NCBI GenBank assembly: GCA_022841505.1
Contig: JALHRK010000016.1
Coordinates: 1-40,125, forward strand
Direction: 5' to 3'
From: Saprospiraceae bacterium
GTDB taxonomy: Bacteria > Bacteroidota > Bacteroidia > Chitinophagales > Saprospiraceae
Length of the DNA stretch: 40,125 bases
Shown: positions 1 through 7,642 of the stretch, one piece after another
Layout of the letters: each line of letters opens with the position of its first letter
Numbering within the stretch: position 1 is the stretch's first letter
Made by a program: the position numbers and the translations under genes
The notes under the pieces: generated by a model
Told to the model about the DNA's origin: nothing
The model's input: only the letters and a program-made list of their open reading frames with translations
Database searches by the model: none

Positions 1-1
1 C

Positions 2-505
2 CTCAACGAAGCCATCAAAAATACGCCTTTCGCAACCATGGAAATTGAAGAGATTTTAGCCAAAGTCACCGATAAATTTCCGGCCATCCGTAACAACGGC
101 GGCGGTCATTACAACCATACCCAGTTCTGGCTTTCGCTTGCTCCAAAAGGAGGCGGGCAGCCTTCCGGCAAATTGGCCGACGCGATCAATGGAAAATTTG
201 GCTCCTTCGACAAATTTAAAGAGCTGTTTGCCAAAGAAGGGGCATCCCGGTTTGGATCCGGCTGGGCCTGGCTCGTAGTGGATAAGAAAAAAGGCCTTTT
301 CCTCACCTCGACAGCTAACCAGGACAATCCGTTGATGGCAAAATTGGTCAAGAAGCAAAAAGGAACGCCGATTCTTGGACTGGACGTTTGGGAACACGCT
401 TATTACCTGAAGTACCAAAACCGCCGCCCCGAATACATTGCCGCTTTTTGGAACGTAGTCAACTGGGAAGAAGTCTCCCGCCGTTACGAACAAGCGATTC
501 TATGA
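2..505 (+). CDS. sodA: Superoxide dismutase, Mn-type (5' end outside window)
   Basis: Converts superoxide to O2 and H2O2, probably in the cytoplasm. The frame is open from base 2, reading [13 protein letters not shown] before the first ATG at 38, so the N-terminus lies outside the window. Visible metal-site elements are HYNHTQFW (second His ligand) and DVWEHAYY (Asp and His ligands). Gly-Gly before HYNH and Gln in TANQDNPL match the Mn pattern. Fe enzymes instead usually carry Gln before WNH. The metal choice is inferred from these residues and could be cambialistic. The stop codon overlaps the next gene's start in ATGA (502-505), so SOD and the copper ATPase are probably translationally coupled. 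Confidence 0.95.
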   Translation, partial: LNEAIKNTPFATMEIEEILAKVTDKFPAIRNNGGGHYNHTQFWLSLAPKGGGQPSGKLADAINGKFGSFDKFKELFAKEGASRFGSGWAWLVVDKKKGLFLTSTANQDNPLMAKLVKKQKGTPILGLDVWEHAYYLKYQNRRPEYIAAFWNVVNWEEVSRRYEQAIL

Positions 506-2628
506 AATCCGGAGAAATTATTGAGTTGACCGTAGAGGGTATGGATTGCAACAATTGTGCAACCAGCATCTCCCGGTTTTTGGAGCGCAAAGGATTGGAG
601 GACGTATTTGTCAATTTTCAGACGAAAGAAGTCCGGTTCAGGGAGGATGAAGGCAAAATCAGCATGGAAGCCGTAAAATCGGGGATCCATAAGCTGGGGT
701 ATACCGTTGTGGAGTCTGACACAAAGGAACCCTGGTGGACGCTGGAGCGCAAATTGTTGATCAGCGCCGCCTTCACCCTGCCTTTACTGCTCGGACATTT
801 GTTGATGTCCTTTGGGGTACACTTCAGTCTGATGCACAATTTTGTTGCTCAATTGTTGCTTTGCCTGCCTGTTTTTGTGATCGGGGTCGCACATTTTGGA
901 AGAAGCGCCTGGCTGTCTCTGCGCGCCGGCGTTCCCAATATGGATGTCCTGATTTTTATGGGAAGTACCGCCGCTTTCATCTACAGCCTAATCGGTACGC
1001 TAACAAATGAAGCCCAGTATATTTTTTATGAAACGGCTGCCAGCATCATCACGCTGGTGCTGATCGGAAACTGGTTGGAAAAGCGGGCTGTGGCCCAAAC
1101 CACCACCGCAATCGGCGAATTGAGCCGCCTTCAACCCCGGAAAGCCAAAAAAATCATGCCTTCCGGAACCATCATTAGCCTCGATCGGGATGAAATTGAA
1201 AAAGGCGACCTTTTGCAGGTCAATGACGGCGACACCATTCCCGCCGATGGCGTGATTCAAAGCGGCGAAGCGACTGTGGACGAATCCATGCTGACCGGCG
1301 AGAGCATGCCAATCTCCAAACGGGAAGGCGACTCCGTCATCGGGGGCGCCTTGTTGTTGTCCGGAAATATCCGGGTAACCGTTCGGGCGGTTGGCAAAGA
1401 CACGGTACTCAGCCAAATGATCGAATTGGTGAAAACCGCCCAGCGCGACAAACCGGATATCCAAAGGTTGGCAGACCGCATCAGCGCCATTTTCGTCCCG
1501 GCTGTGGTTGGGATTTCTGTGCTTACTTTGTTGTTGGGCTATTTTGTGTTCGACCTGGCGTTCCGGCAAGCCCTGCTCAATGCCATCGCGGTCCTGGTCA
1601 TTTCCTGTCCCTGCGCGATGGGCCTGGCAACGCCAACCGCTGTCATGGTAGGGGTGGGGCTCATGGCCCGAAACGGCATTTTGATCAAAGGCGGGCAAAC
1701 GCTGGAAGTCCTGTCGCGCATCCAAAATTTTGTTTTTGATAAAACAGGTACGCTGACGACCGGTGATTTTAAAATCAGCCATATCCAGTGCGCCGCTGCC
1801 GATAAGCCGAAAGTGTATGCCTTGATTCACACCTTAGAGCATTATTCTTCGCACCCGATTGCAAAGGCTTTGGTACAGGAAACGGCGCAATACCAGGGCA
1901 ACGGAGCATTCGATCCCGGCGAGTTGTTCATACGGGAAGAAAAAGGGATAGGAGTGGTGGCATCATCCAAAGATGGCCGGGTCTATAAATTGGGTTCGGA
2001 GCGCATTTTAGCGGATTCAACCCTGGCTACACCCCGGGGAGCAGTTTACCTGACGGAAAATGACCGCCTGCTTGCCGTGGTGGAAATCGAAGACGAACTG
2101 AAACCCGAAACCCGCCAACTGATCCAATTGCTCCACGCTTCCGGTAAACAAACTGTGCTGTTGAGCGGCGATAAACGCGAAAAAGTGGAGGCCGTTGCGC
2201 AGCAGCTGGGTATTCAACGGTTTTTTGCTGCCCAATTGCCGCAGCAGAAATTGGATCTGATTGGGACGATGTCGAGCGACGCGCCCACCGCCATGATCGG
2301 CGACGGCATCAACGACGCGCCTGCTTTGGCAAAAGCAACGATCGGTATTTCGCTCAGCAATGCTTCTCAGGTCGCCATACAATCCGCTCAGGTGGTGTTG
2401 ATGAACGGCAATGTCCAGCGCCTTTCCAGGGCGTTGAACATCAGCGAAAAAACGGTGCAAACCATCCGTCAAAATCTGTTTTGGGCTTTTGCCTACAACG
2501 TCGTGGCGATCCCCATTGCCGCAATGGGCTATCTGAACCCAATGTGGGGCGCTTTATTCATGGCTTTTTCTGACGTTGTGGTCATCGGAAACTCGATTCG
2601 GCTGAAATATCGTCGTTTGGACAATTAG
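502..2628 (+). CDS. copA: Copper-type P1B ATPase with N-terminal HMA domain
   Basis: Predicted ATP-driven heavy-metal (Cu+) exporter of the inner membrane, 708 aa. One HMA domain (about residues 6-70) has GMDCNNC. TGES marks the actuator domain. The TM6 metal site is CPC at residues 369-371 in [11 protein letters not shown]. The phosphorylated Asp is D413 in [11 protein letters not shown] lies in SSHPIA, and GDGINDAP spans 600-607. The start at 502 is chosen because it overlaps the SOD stop (ATGA) and places the HMA domain at the N-terminus; an in-frame extension to 388 would lie inside the SOD gene. The last helix reads MAFSD where Cu-ATPases usually have MxxSS, so Cu specificity is likely but not certain. 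Confidence 0.93.
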   Translation: MKSGEIIELTVEGMDCNNCATSISRFLERKGLEDVFVNFQTKEVRFREDEGKISMEAVKSGIHKLGYTVVESDTKEPWWTLERKLLISAAFTLPLLLGHLLMSFGVHFSLMHNFVAQLLLCLPVFVIGVAHFGRSAWLSLRAGVPNMDVLIFMGSTAAFIYSLIGTLTNEAQYIFYETAASIITLVLIGNWLEKRAVAQTTTAIGELSRLQPRKAKKIMPSGTIISLDRDEIEKGDLLQVNDGDTIPADGVIQSGEATVDESMLTGESMPISKREGDSVIGGALLLSGNIRVTVRAVGKDTVLSQMIELVKTAQRDKPDIQRLADRISAIFVPAVVGISVLTLLLGYFVFDLAFRQALLNAIAVLVISCPCAMGLATPTAVMVGVGLMARNGILIKGGQTLEVLSRIQNFVFDKTGTLTTGDFKISHIQCAAADKPKVYALIHTLEHYSSHPIAKALVQETAQYQGNGAFDPGELFIREEKGIGVVASSKDGRVYKLGSERILADSTLATPRGAVYLTENDRLLAVVEIEDELKPETRQLIQLLHASGKQTVLLSGDKREKVEAVAQQLGIQRFFAAQLPQQKLDLIGTMSSDAPTAMIGDGINDAPALAKATIGISLSNASQVAIQSAQVVLMNGNVQRLSRALNISEKTVQTIRQNLFWAFAYNVVAIPIAAMGYLNPMWGALFMAFSDVVVIGNSIRLKYRRLDN

Positions 2629-2694
2629 TTAGGGGAGTTGGCAGTTTGCTGATGTACAGTTTTTTACATTTGCAGATTGCGAACATACCAAAGG

Positions 2695-3426
2695 ATGAGA
2701 ATTGCACAAATTACGGACTTTCACATTGGAAAGGAAGGAGAAGACACGCACGGCGTTGACGTGCGCGCCAATTTTTTGAAAATACTGGAAGCCGCATGCG
2801 CTGTAAATCCGGATGAACTAATGCTTTCCGGCGACCTTTGCTTCGATAAAGGCGAGGCGGAAATCTACGACTGGATTCGACCGCATTTAGAAAAGCTGGG
2901 GCTGCCTTACCGGCTGATTTCGGGAAACCACGATGATCCGCAGTTGATGGCAAAGGCCTTTGCTCTGGATCCATTGCTGAAAAGCGGTGAATTGTATTAC
3001 CGCGCAGATTACGGGCCTTTTCCTGCGCTTTTTCTGGATACAACGCTTTATGCTGTTTCCGCAACCCAATTAAACTGGTTGTCGGATCAATTGGCTACGC
3101 ACTCCGGAGACTGGATCATTTTTATGCACCACCCGCCGTTGCTGGCTGGCGTTAAGTACATGGATGACAACTATCCGCTGAAAAATCACGCCGAAGTTTT
3201 GGCTCTGCTGCAGAAACAACCAGGCCGGATCCATGTATTTTGTGGTCATTATCACGTTGACCGCGTGGTTGCTGCGGGCAATGTCACGGTTTATGTGACG
3301 CCTTCCTGCTTTTTTCAGATTCATCCTTATGCAACAGCTTTTACGGTAGACCATTACCGGATCGGGTTTAGGGAAATTGAACTCCGCGACGGGCATTTGT
3401 TAACGACGATTCGCTATCTTGATTAG
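2695..3426 (+). CDS. Calcineurin-like metallophosphoesterase
   Basis: A 243-aa dinuclear-metal phosphoesterase resembling the CpdA/Icc cyclic-nucleotide phosphodiesterase group. The five metal-binding blocks are in order: TDFHIG (D-x-H), LSGDLCF (GD), SGNHDD (GNHD), MHHPPL (H) and CGHYHVD (GHxH). No signal peptide is visible, so it is probably cytoplasmic. ATG at 2695 is preferred over an upstream TTG at 2677 because the first beta strand (MRIAQITDFH) begins there. The substrate cannot be read from the sequence; cAMP, another phosphodiester or a sugar phosphate are all possible. It is followed after 4 nt by the DUF4112 gene, suggesting co-transcription. Confidence 0.88.
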   Translation: MRIAQITDFHIGKEGEDTHGVDVRANFLKILEAACAVNPDELMLSGDLCFDKGEAEIYDWIRPHLEKLGLPYRLISGNHDDPQLMAKAFALDPLLKSGELYYRADYGPFPALFLDTTLYAVSATQLNWLSDQLATHSGDWIIFMHHPPLLAGVKYMDDNYPLKNHAEVLALLQKQPGRIHVFCGHYHVDRVVAAGNVTVYVTPSCFFQIHPYATAFTVDHYRIGFREIELRDGHLLTTIRYLD

Positions 3427-3430
3427 TAAA

Positions 3431-3934
3431 ATGGAAAAAACCAGAGCACAAGTCCTACCCGCACAGGAAATACCCGACAAGCGATTGGTATGGATCGAGC
3501 GCTTAGCGGCGCTGATGGACAATCGGTTTCGCATTCCGGGAACCAACATTCGCTTTGGCCTGGACTTTATCATCGGACTTTTTCCCTACCTTGGCGATAT
3601 TGCTACTTTCGGAATTTCTGGCATCCTGCTCATTATGATGGCCCGTTACGGGGCAAGCGGCATGGTCGTTGTCAGAATGCTGGGGAACATTTTGCTGGAT
3701 ACTGTTGTCGGCCTGGTTCCTTTTCTGGGCGATTTGTTCGATTTGAAATTCAAATCCAATACCCGGAATGTGCGCCTGCTGAAGGAACATTACGAAGAAG
3801 GCAAACACCAGGGCAGCGCCTGGGGCGTCGTTTTCCTGATTTTATTTGCCTTGTTCGGACTCTTGGTTTTTGTGATCTGGGTGAGCTGGAAAGTGATGGC
3901 CTGGTTTTGGGGGATGATTTTTTTCACCACATAG
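3431..3934 (+). CDS. DUF4112 family membrane protein
   Basis: A 167-aa protein matching the DUF4112 pattern: a short polar N-terminus, then RFRIPGTNIRFGLDFIIGL, FPYLGDIATF and VPFLGDLFDLKFKSNTRN, with the repeated PxLGD motif that marks the family. Two hydrophobic stretches fall between these motifs, and a strongly hydrophobic C-terminal segment (about residues 135-165) is probably a further membrane helix. Function is unknown. ATG at 3431 is used; a TTG at 3419 would overlap the preceding stop. Its stop codon lies in a CACATAG word that also begins the following palindrome. Confidence 0.85.
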   Translation: MEKTRAQVLPAQEIPDKRLVWIERLAALMDNRFRIPGTNIRFGLDFIIGLFPYLGDIATFGISGILLIMMARYGASGMVVVRMLGNILLDTVVGLVPFLGDLFDLKFKSNTRNVRLLKEHYEEGKHQGSAWGVVFLILFALFGLLVFVIWVSWKVMAWFWGMIFFTT

Positions 3935-4045
3935 TTTTTTTACCACATAGTTCACAGTAGGGGTTTTCACATAGGTCACGTAGGCGGCATCCCAGTACTA
4001 TGTGTTCTATGTGAAAACAACTATGTGCCCTATGTGGTAAAAAAA
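3935..4045. repeat. Word-based inverted repeat, CACATAG type
   Basis: Outer arms TTTTTTTACCACATAG (3935-3950) and CTATGTGGTAAAAAAA (4030-4045) are perfectly complementary (16 bp). Inner arms GTTTTCACATAG (3963-3974) and CTATGTGAAAAC (4007-4018) add 12 bp. Each arm is made of four CACATAG-like words starting at 3944, 3953, 3968, 3977 on the left and 3998, 4007, 4021, 4030 on the right, giving spacings 9-15-9 and 9-14-9. As RNA, the U-run precedes the stem in both directions, so it is not a standard intrinsic terminator. It shares its layout with the element at 29893-29986. Confidence 0.85.
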
Positions 4046-4060
4046 ATAAAAACACAGCTA

Positions 4061-4753
4061 TTGGAAATTATCAAAGATCAAAAAACGGCCTTGCTGCTTG
4101 GCGCCTCCGGGTTGGTTGGCGGCTATTGCCTGCGGCTTTTGCTGGATCACGGCGCTTACGAAAAAGTGGTTGTGTTTACCCGCAGGGCATTGCCCGTTTC
4201 GCACAGCAAATTAGAGCAGCATGTGGTGGACTTTGACCTCCCCCAAACGTTTTCCCATTTGTTAAAAGGCGACGACTTGTATTGCTGCCTTGGCACCACC
4301 ATGGCAAAAGCAGGTAGCAAGGAAGCATTTTTCAAAGTGGATTATACCTATGCCTATGAGGTAGCGCGTGCTGCCGTTGAAAACGGAGTCAACCAGTTCC
4401 TGCTGGTGTCTTCGGTCGGCGCCGATGCCAATTCCATTTTTTATTACAGCCGGGTGAAAGGCGAGTTGGAAGACGCGGTGAAACAATTGCCTTTTTGGGC
4501 GGTTCATATTTTTCAACCTTCTGTCTTACTGGGTGAACGCAACGAAAACCGATGGGGTGAGCAGTGGGCAGCTAAAATCGGCAAGCGCATTGATGCCCTC
4601 ACCGGGGGCTTGTTGAGCAAATACCGTCCGGTAGAAGCCGAAGTTGTCGCCGCTGCGATGGTAAGTGTGGCGCAGCAATTTCAACCTGGGGTACAGGTCT
4701 ATCCTTCGCATTATTTACAACAACTTTCTGAGCAATTGCCGGCTATTCGGTGA
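4061..4753 (+). CDS. TIP30/HTATIP2-like NAD(P)-binding protein
   Basis: A Rossmann-fold protein of about 230 aa. The nucleotide-binding loop GASGLVGG lies close to the N-terminus, followed by VVVFTRR, LGTTMAKAGSKEAF, VSSVGADANS and the YSRVKGELE segment (YxxxK, as in atypical short-chain dehydrogenases). This order fits the HTATIP2/YwnB-like NAD(P)-binding family. The reaction is unknown. No ATG precedes the Rossmann motif. TTG at 4061 is used because it lies outside the upstream palindrome; GTG at 4025 is possible but would place the first codons inside the right arm of the repeat. The true start is uncertain. Confidence 0.82.
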   Translation: MEIIKDQKTALLLGASGLVGGYCLRLLLDHGAYEKVVVFTRRALPVSHSKLEQHVVDFDLPQTFSHLLKGDDLYCCLGTTMAKAGSKEAFFKVDYTYAYEVARAAVENGVNQFLLVSSVGADANSIFYYSRVKGELEDAVKQLPFWAVHIFQPSVLLGERNENRWGEQWAAKIGKRIDALTGGLLSKYRPVEAEVVAAAMVSVAQQFQPGVQVYPSHYLQQLSEQLPAIR

Positions 4754-4754
4754 C

Positions 4755-4823
4755 GTGATGATCGGTTGTTAGTTACGTGTCGGACACTTCCAAAGTGTCC
4801 GACACGTAACAACCGATCATCAC
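4755..4823. repeat. Long hairpin between convergent genes
   Basis: TTACGTGTCGGACACTT (4773-4789) pairs perfectly with 4793-4809 around a 3-nt loop. After a 4-nt bulge, GTGATGATCGGTTG (4755-4768) pairs with 4810-4823, for 31 bp in all. It sits between convergent genes and its right arm contains the aldose epimerase stop codon (4820-4822). No T-run follows, so a bidirectional transcription-stopping or RNA 3'-end role is inferred rather than shown. Unlike other junctions here it shows no clear 7- or 9-base word period. Confidence 0.85.
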
Positions 4824-5758
4824 CCCGTGAATTCCATCCCAAATTTAGCGCGGATTTCTGCGCCCGGTTCTATCACCGCAAGGCCCTCCCCGTTGTTGAA
4901 GGCATCAATATTACAAGTCATAGGCTCAATCGCTATGGAGCCGCGGTGAGCCGGCGTGAAAACTTGCAAAAAATTGAATTTACCCGGCCCGGTTTCCTGC
5001 CAAAAGCGCAATTCATGGCTTTCCCGGCGAAGGAAAATTTCAGCAATGCCTTCTGCATCAGGCAGCGCAAAACAGTTGTCCAGCACGGTTGTTCCAATTT
5101 TTTTGAAAACGGCAAATTCGTCGTACGCGTACCGTTTACCGGTTGGAATCATCGCTGAATCAATGCCGACCAATTGGCAGTCTGGCATCTGCAAGGCGGT
5201 GTCTTTTATCTGATCATAACCGAGATGAAAATAGGGATGCCAGCCCAAACCTGCCGGGAGCGCGCGGTCTCCATCATTGCGGAAAGCCAGCGTAATCGTA
5301 AGCCGCCCTGGGTGCTCGATTTTAAAAACAGCCGTAAACGTAAAAGGAAAGGGGTAGTAGGGATAGTCGCCTTCGCTTTGAAACTGGCAAACCGCCGTTG
5401 CTTCATTTTCGCCCACTTCATAACCAATGAGTTCGATGTCTTTGTCCATCCCCAAACCATGAAGCGCCGTGCCGGTCGCCGGATCGTTGACTGGAAATTC
5501 AAAAATTTCACCCCCCCATTCATAACGGCCATCGCGCAGGCGGTTTGGGAAAGGAAACAGCATCCCGCTTTTCCCCCAGTTGTTTATCGAAGCTTCCACA
5601 GGCGTTTTACAGCCATCTAAGACCGGCCTTCCGTGGAGCACCAGGTCGGTCAGACAAGCCCCGCAACCCGGAACCAGCGAAAAAAGCGTTTTGCCGGAAG
5701 CATGCTGGAAAATATGTTTTTCATATTTGCCAAAAGAAACGAGTTGGTGCCTGAACAT
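4820..5758 (-). CDS. Aldose 1-epimerase family protein
   Basis: A 312-aa galactose-mutarotase-like protein that would interconvert alpha and beta anomers of a sugar. Recognisable elements are FPFPNRLRDGRYEW (substrate-binding Arg region), TALHGLGMDKD (first catalytic-site His), GLGWHPYFHL (second His) and AIEPMTCNIDAFNNGEGL (catalytic Glu). No signal peptide is seen. ATG at 5758 is preferred because an AGGA-like sequence lies just upstream; the TTG at 5800 would add an unlikely hydrophobic stretch. The gene stands alone on this strand, convergent with the TIP30-like gene, so the sugar cannot be deduced from context. Confidence 0.88.
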   Translation of the reverse strand: MFRHQLVSFGKYEKHIFQHASGKTLFSLVPGCGACLTDLVLHGRPVLDGCKTPVEASINNWGKSGMLFPFPNRLRDGRYEWGGEIFEFPVNDPATGTALHGLGMDKDIELIGYEVGENEATAVCQFQSEGDYPYYPFPFTFTAVFKIEHPGRLTITLAFRNDGDRALPAGLGWHPYFHLGYDQIKDTALQMPDCQLVGIDSAMIPTGKRYAYDEFAVFKKIGTTVLDNCFALPDAEGIAEIFLRRESHELRFWQETGPGKFNFLQVFTPAHRGSIAIEPMTCNIDAFNNGEGLAVIEPGAEIRAKFGMEFTG

Positions 5759-5889
5759 ATCAATCCTGGTTAAAAAAATCAATACCTGATTCGAAAGCAA
5801 CTACACTTTAGTGGCATTTCTTATCAGTGTCGCAAAAATGCTAAAAATCCTGCTAACTTTATCCGGGTAAACTTAAACCTATCCTCATT

Positions 5890-6822
5890 ATGAAACAACG
5901 CGTTGTTTTTCAGTTTTTTATAGCAATTGCACTCTTCGTAACTGCAACAGGCTGCGCAGGATTAAAAGAGTATAAAAAAGCGCAGGATGCTTTTAATCTG
6001 GGGGCAAGCCTCGAAATGAAACAACGGACCGGGCAGGCCAACGATTTACCAGCCTCGGCTGATCTGATAGATTTTTTTCCGACTTCCGGACAACCGGATA
6101 TGAACCTGAAACCGGCATCCTACTATCAAAGCGCTTATGAGCAGGTAAATAAAGCCTTGAAAGCCACCGAAAAACTCAAATCAAATGAAGTTTTGGGTGA
6201 AGCGCTGTCCATTAAAGCGCTTGCTGCCTGGAAGCTTGGAAAGTATGAAGAAGCCCGCGAAGCTGCAAAAGCTGCCGGGGCAGAACTCGAAAAGGAACCG
6301 GACGCCGGGGCGAGGGATAAAGCTTTGATGGCCGCGACCGGTGGGTTAATCGCCATTGATATGGCGCATGACACCATTTCAAAAATGAATAAAACCCTGC
6401 TGGATGCTGCTCAAAAACCAGAAAATTTCACTAAAGAACAAGCTACGGAGTTGTACGAACAATCTAAAATGCACTTTGAACAATTCGTTTTCAGCCGGCA
6501 AATTTCCCGCAACTCTATCTGGCAAGGCATCCAAACGATTGACGAGGCAAAAATGAAGGCAGAACCTACCCACGAAATTCAACGATACCTGTTGATGGCA
6601 CAATTGTCGGGCCTGAAAAACTGGACGGATGCGCTGAATGCCATTGACACGGCGGCAAAGCGCCTGGGGGTTAAAAGCAGCAACAACGCTGCAAAAGACT
6701 GGATTGAAGGCCAGAAATCTTTTTATCGCACAACCCGGGACGGCTATCTGGAAAAATTGGCCGGGTTAATTCCAGGGGGGAAAACTGCCCCGGTTTACGT
6801 GAGCTGGGAAAAAATACTCTAA
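5890..6822 (+). CDS. Alpha-helical lipoprotein of unknown function
   Basis: A 310-aa protein with a lipoprotein signal (basic MKQR, hydrophobic stretch, lipobox TATGC with Cys22). It is therefore probably anchored in the outer membrane facing the periplasm. The mature part is almost wholly helical and Ala/Lys/Glu-rich, with TPR-like stretches such as GEALSIKALAAWKLGKYEEA and a second helical region to the C-terminus. I do not recognise a named family; TPR-type scaffolding is an inference. A hexamer TAACTT within TAACTTTA near 5855 approximates the Bacteroidota -7 element but is not exact. Confidence 0.82.
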   Translation: MKQRVVFQFFIAIALFVTATGCAGLKEYKKAQDAFNLGASLEMKQRTGQANDLPASADLIDFFPTSGQPDMNLKPASYYQSAYEQVNKALKATEKLKSNEVLGEALSIKALAAWKLGKYEEAREAAKAAGAELEKEPDAGARDKALMAATGGLIAIDMAHDTISKMNKTLLDAAQKPENFTKEQATELYEQSKMHFEQFVFSRQISRNSIWQGIQTIDEAKMKAEPTHEIQRYLLMAQLSGLKNWTDALNAIDTAAKRLGVKSSNNAAKDWIEGQKSFYRTTRDGYLEKLAGLIPGGKTAPVYVSWEKIL

Positions 6823-6856
6823 AGAGCAGACACCCGACTAAACGGACGGGCATCAA

Positions 6857-7642
6857 CTAAGTGCTGCGGGAGGAAAAAATCAGCTTGGTAATCATTTCAT
6901 AAAGCTTTGCTTCTTCGGGCATTTCCTGTAAGTAGGCTAAATGGCGGGCAATCGTTTTTTCGTCTCCGCGGGCTGCGGGGCCTGTTTGGGCGGCTTCCGG
7001 CGACAGGTGTCCAACTTTTTCAGCGGTTTCCCGAATAAGCGGGAGCAGCAGGTCGAAATCCAAATGCTCTTTTTGCAGCATTCGCTGGCCTGTTTGGTAC
7101 AGATAATTACTGAAGTTATTAACAAAAACAGCGGCGACATGCAAGGCGATCCGTTGCTGTTCTTCCATGACAACAGCTTGTTGGCCAATGCTTTCTGCGA
7201 TATTTTTTAACAATGTTTCATCTTCCGGCGTCGAAGCCTGTACACAAATGGGGATTTTCGAAAAATCTGGCGTCCGCTGCGGGGAGAAGGTCTGGAGTGG
7301 GTAAAAAATCCCAAACCGCCTGAAATAAGGCTGCAACACCGAAGCCGAAGTGGCGCCAGAGGTATGCGCAAATAACCCTTCGCTTATCCCGGATTCCGAA
7401 ATCTTGCGCCCTGTTTCTGCAATCACGTCGTCCCGGACAGCCAGGAGGTAAAGGCCTCCATGAGCCGAAACTTCAGAAAGTTGATTGATTGCGACCGCAC
7501 CAACGATTTCCGCGAGCGCTTCTGCTTTAGCTTTGTCGCGGCTGAACACCTGTGCCACCTGATACCCCTTTTCGCTCAGGCGCTTTGCCAGATGGGTACC
7601 GACATTGCCGGCGCCGATGAGGGTGATGGGGGGATTTTTCAC
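6857..7642 (-). CDS. Rossmann/DUF2520 domain protein
   Basis: A 261-aa protein. The N-terminal Rossmann domain has LIGAGNVGTHLAKRL (dinucleotide-binding GxGxxG) and resembles NADP-dependent F420 oxidoreductase/ProC-like enzymes. The C-terminal helical DUF2520 domain contains HVAAVFVNNFSNYLY and PLIRETAEKV. The substrate is unknown. The start is GTG at 7642, which overlaps the ccmF stop as GTGA (7639-7642); this indicates translational coupling to the cytochrome c maturation genes. Whether the product works in that pathway is inferred only from this coupling. Confidence 0.85.
   Translation of the reverse strand: MKNPPITLIGAGNVGTHLAKRLSEKGYQVAQVFSRDKAKAEALAEIVGAVAINQLSEVSAHGGLYLLAVRDDVIAETGRKISESGISEGLFAHTSGATSASVLQPYFRRFGIFYPLQTFSPQRTPDFSKIPICVQASTPEDETLLKNIAESIGQQAVVMEEQQRIALHVAAVFVNNFSNYLYQTGQRMLQKEHLDFDLLLPLIRETAEKVGHLSPEAAQTGPAARGDEKTIARHLAYLQEMPEEAKLYEMITKLIFSSRST

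Noticed and set aside
388-501. Longer start for the copper ATPase
   Set aside because: It would lie wholly within the superoxide dismutase gene in another frame. The ATGA overlap at 502 fits better and starts just before the HMA domain.
1000-1830. 276-codon frame on the minus strand inside copA
   Set aside because: It lies antisense to conserved ATPase motifs, has low-information composition (many His, Gln, Asn) and no recognisable domain.
3935-4045. Ordinary rho-independent terminator
   Set aside because: The T-run precedes the stem and the A-run follows it on both strands, so no U-tract follows the stem in either transcript.
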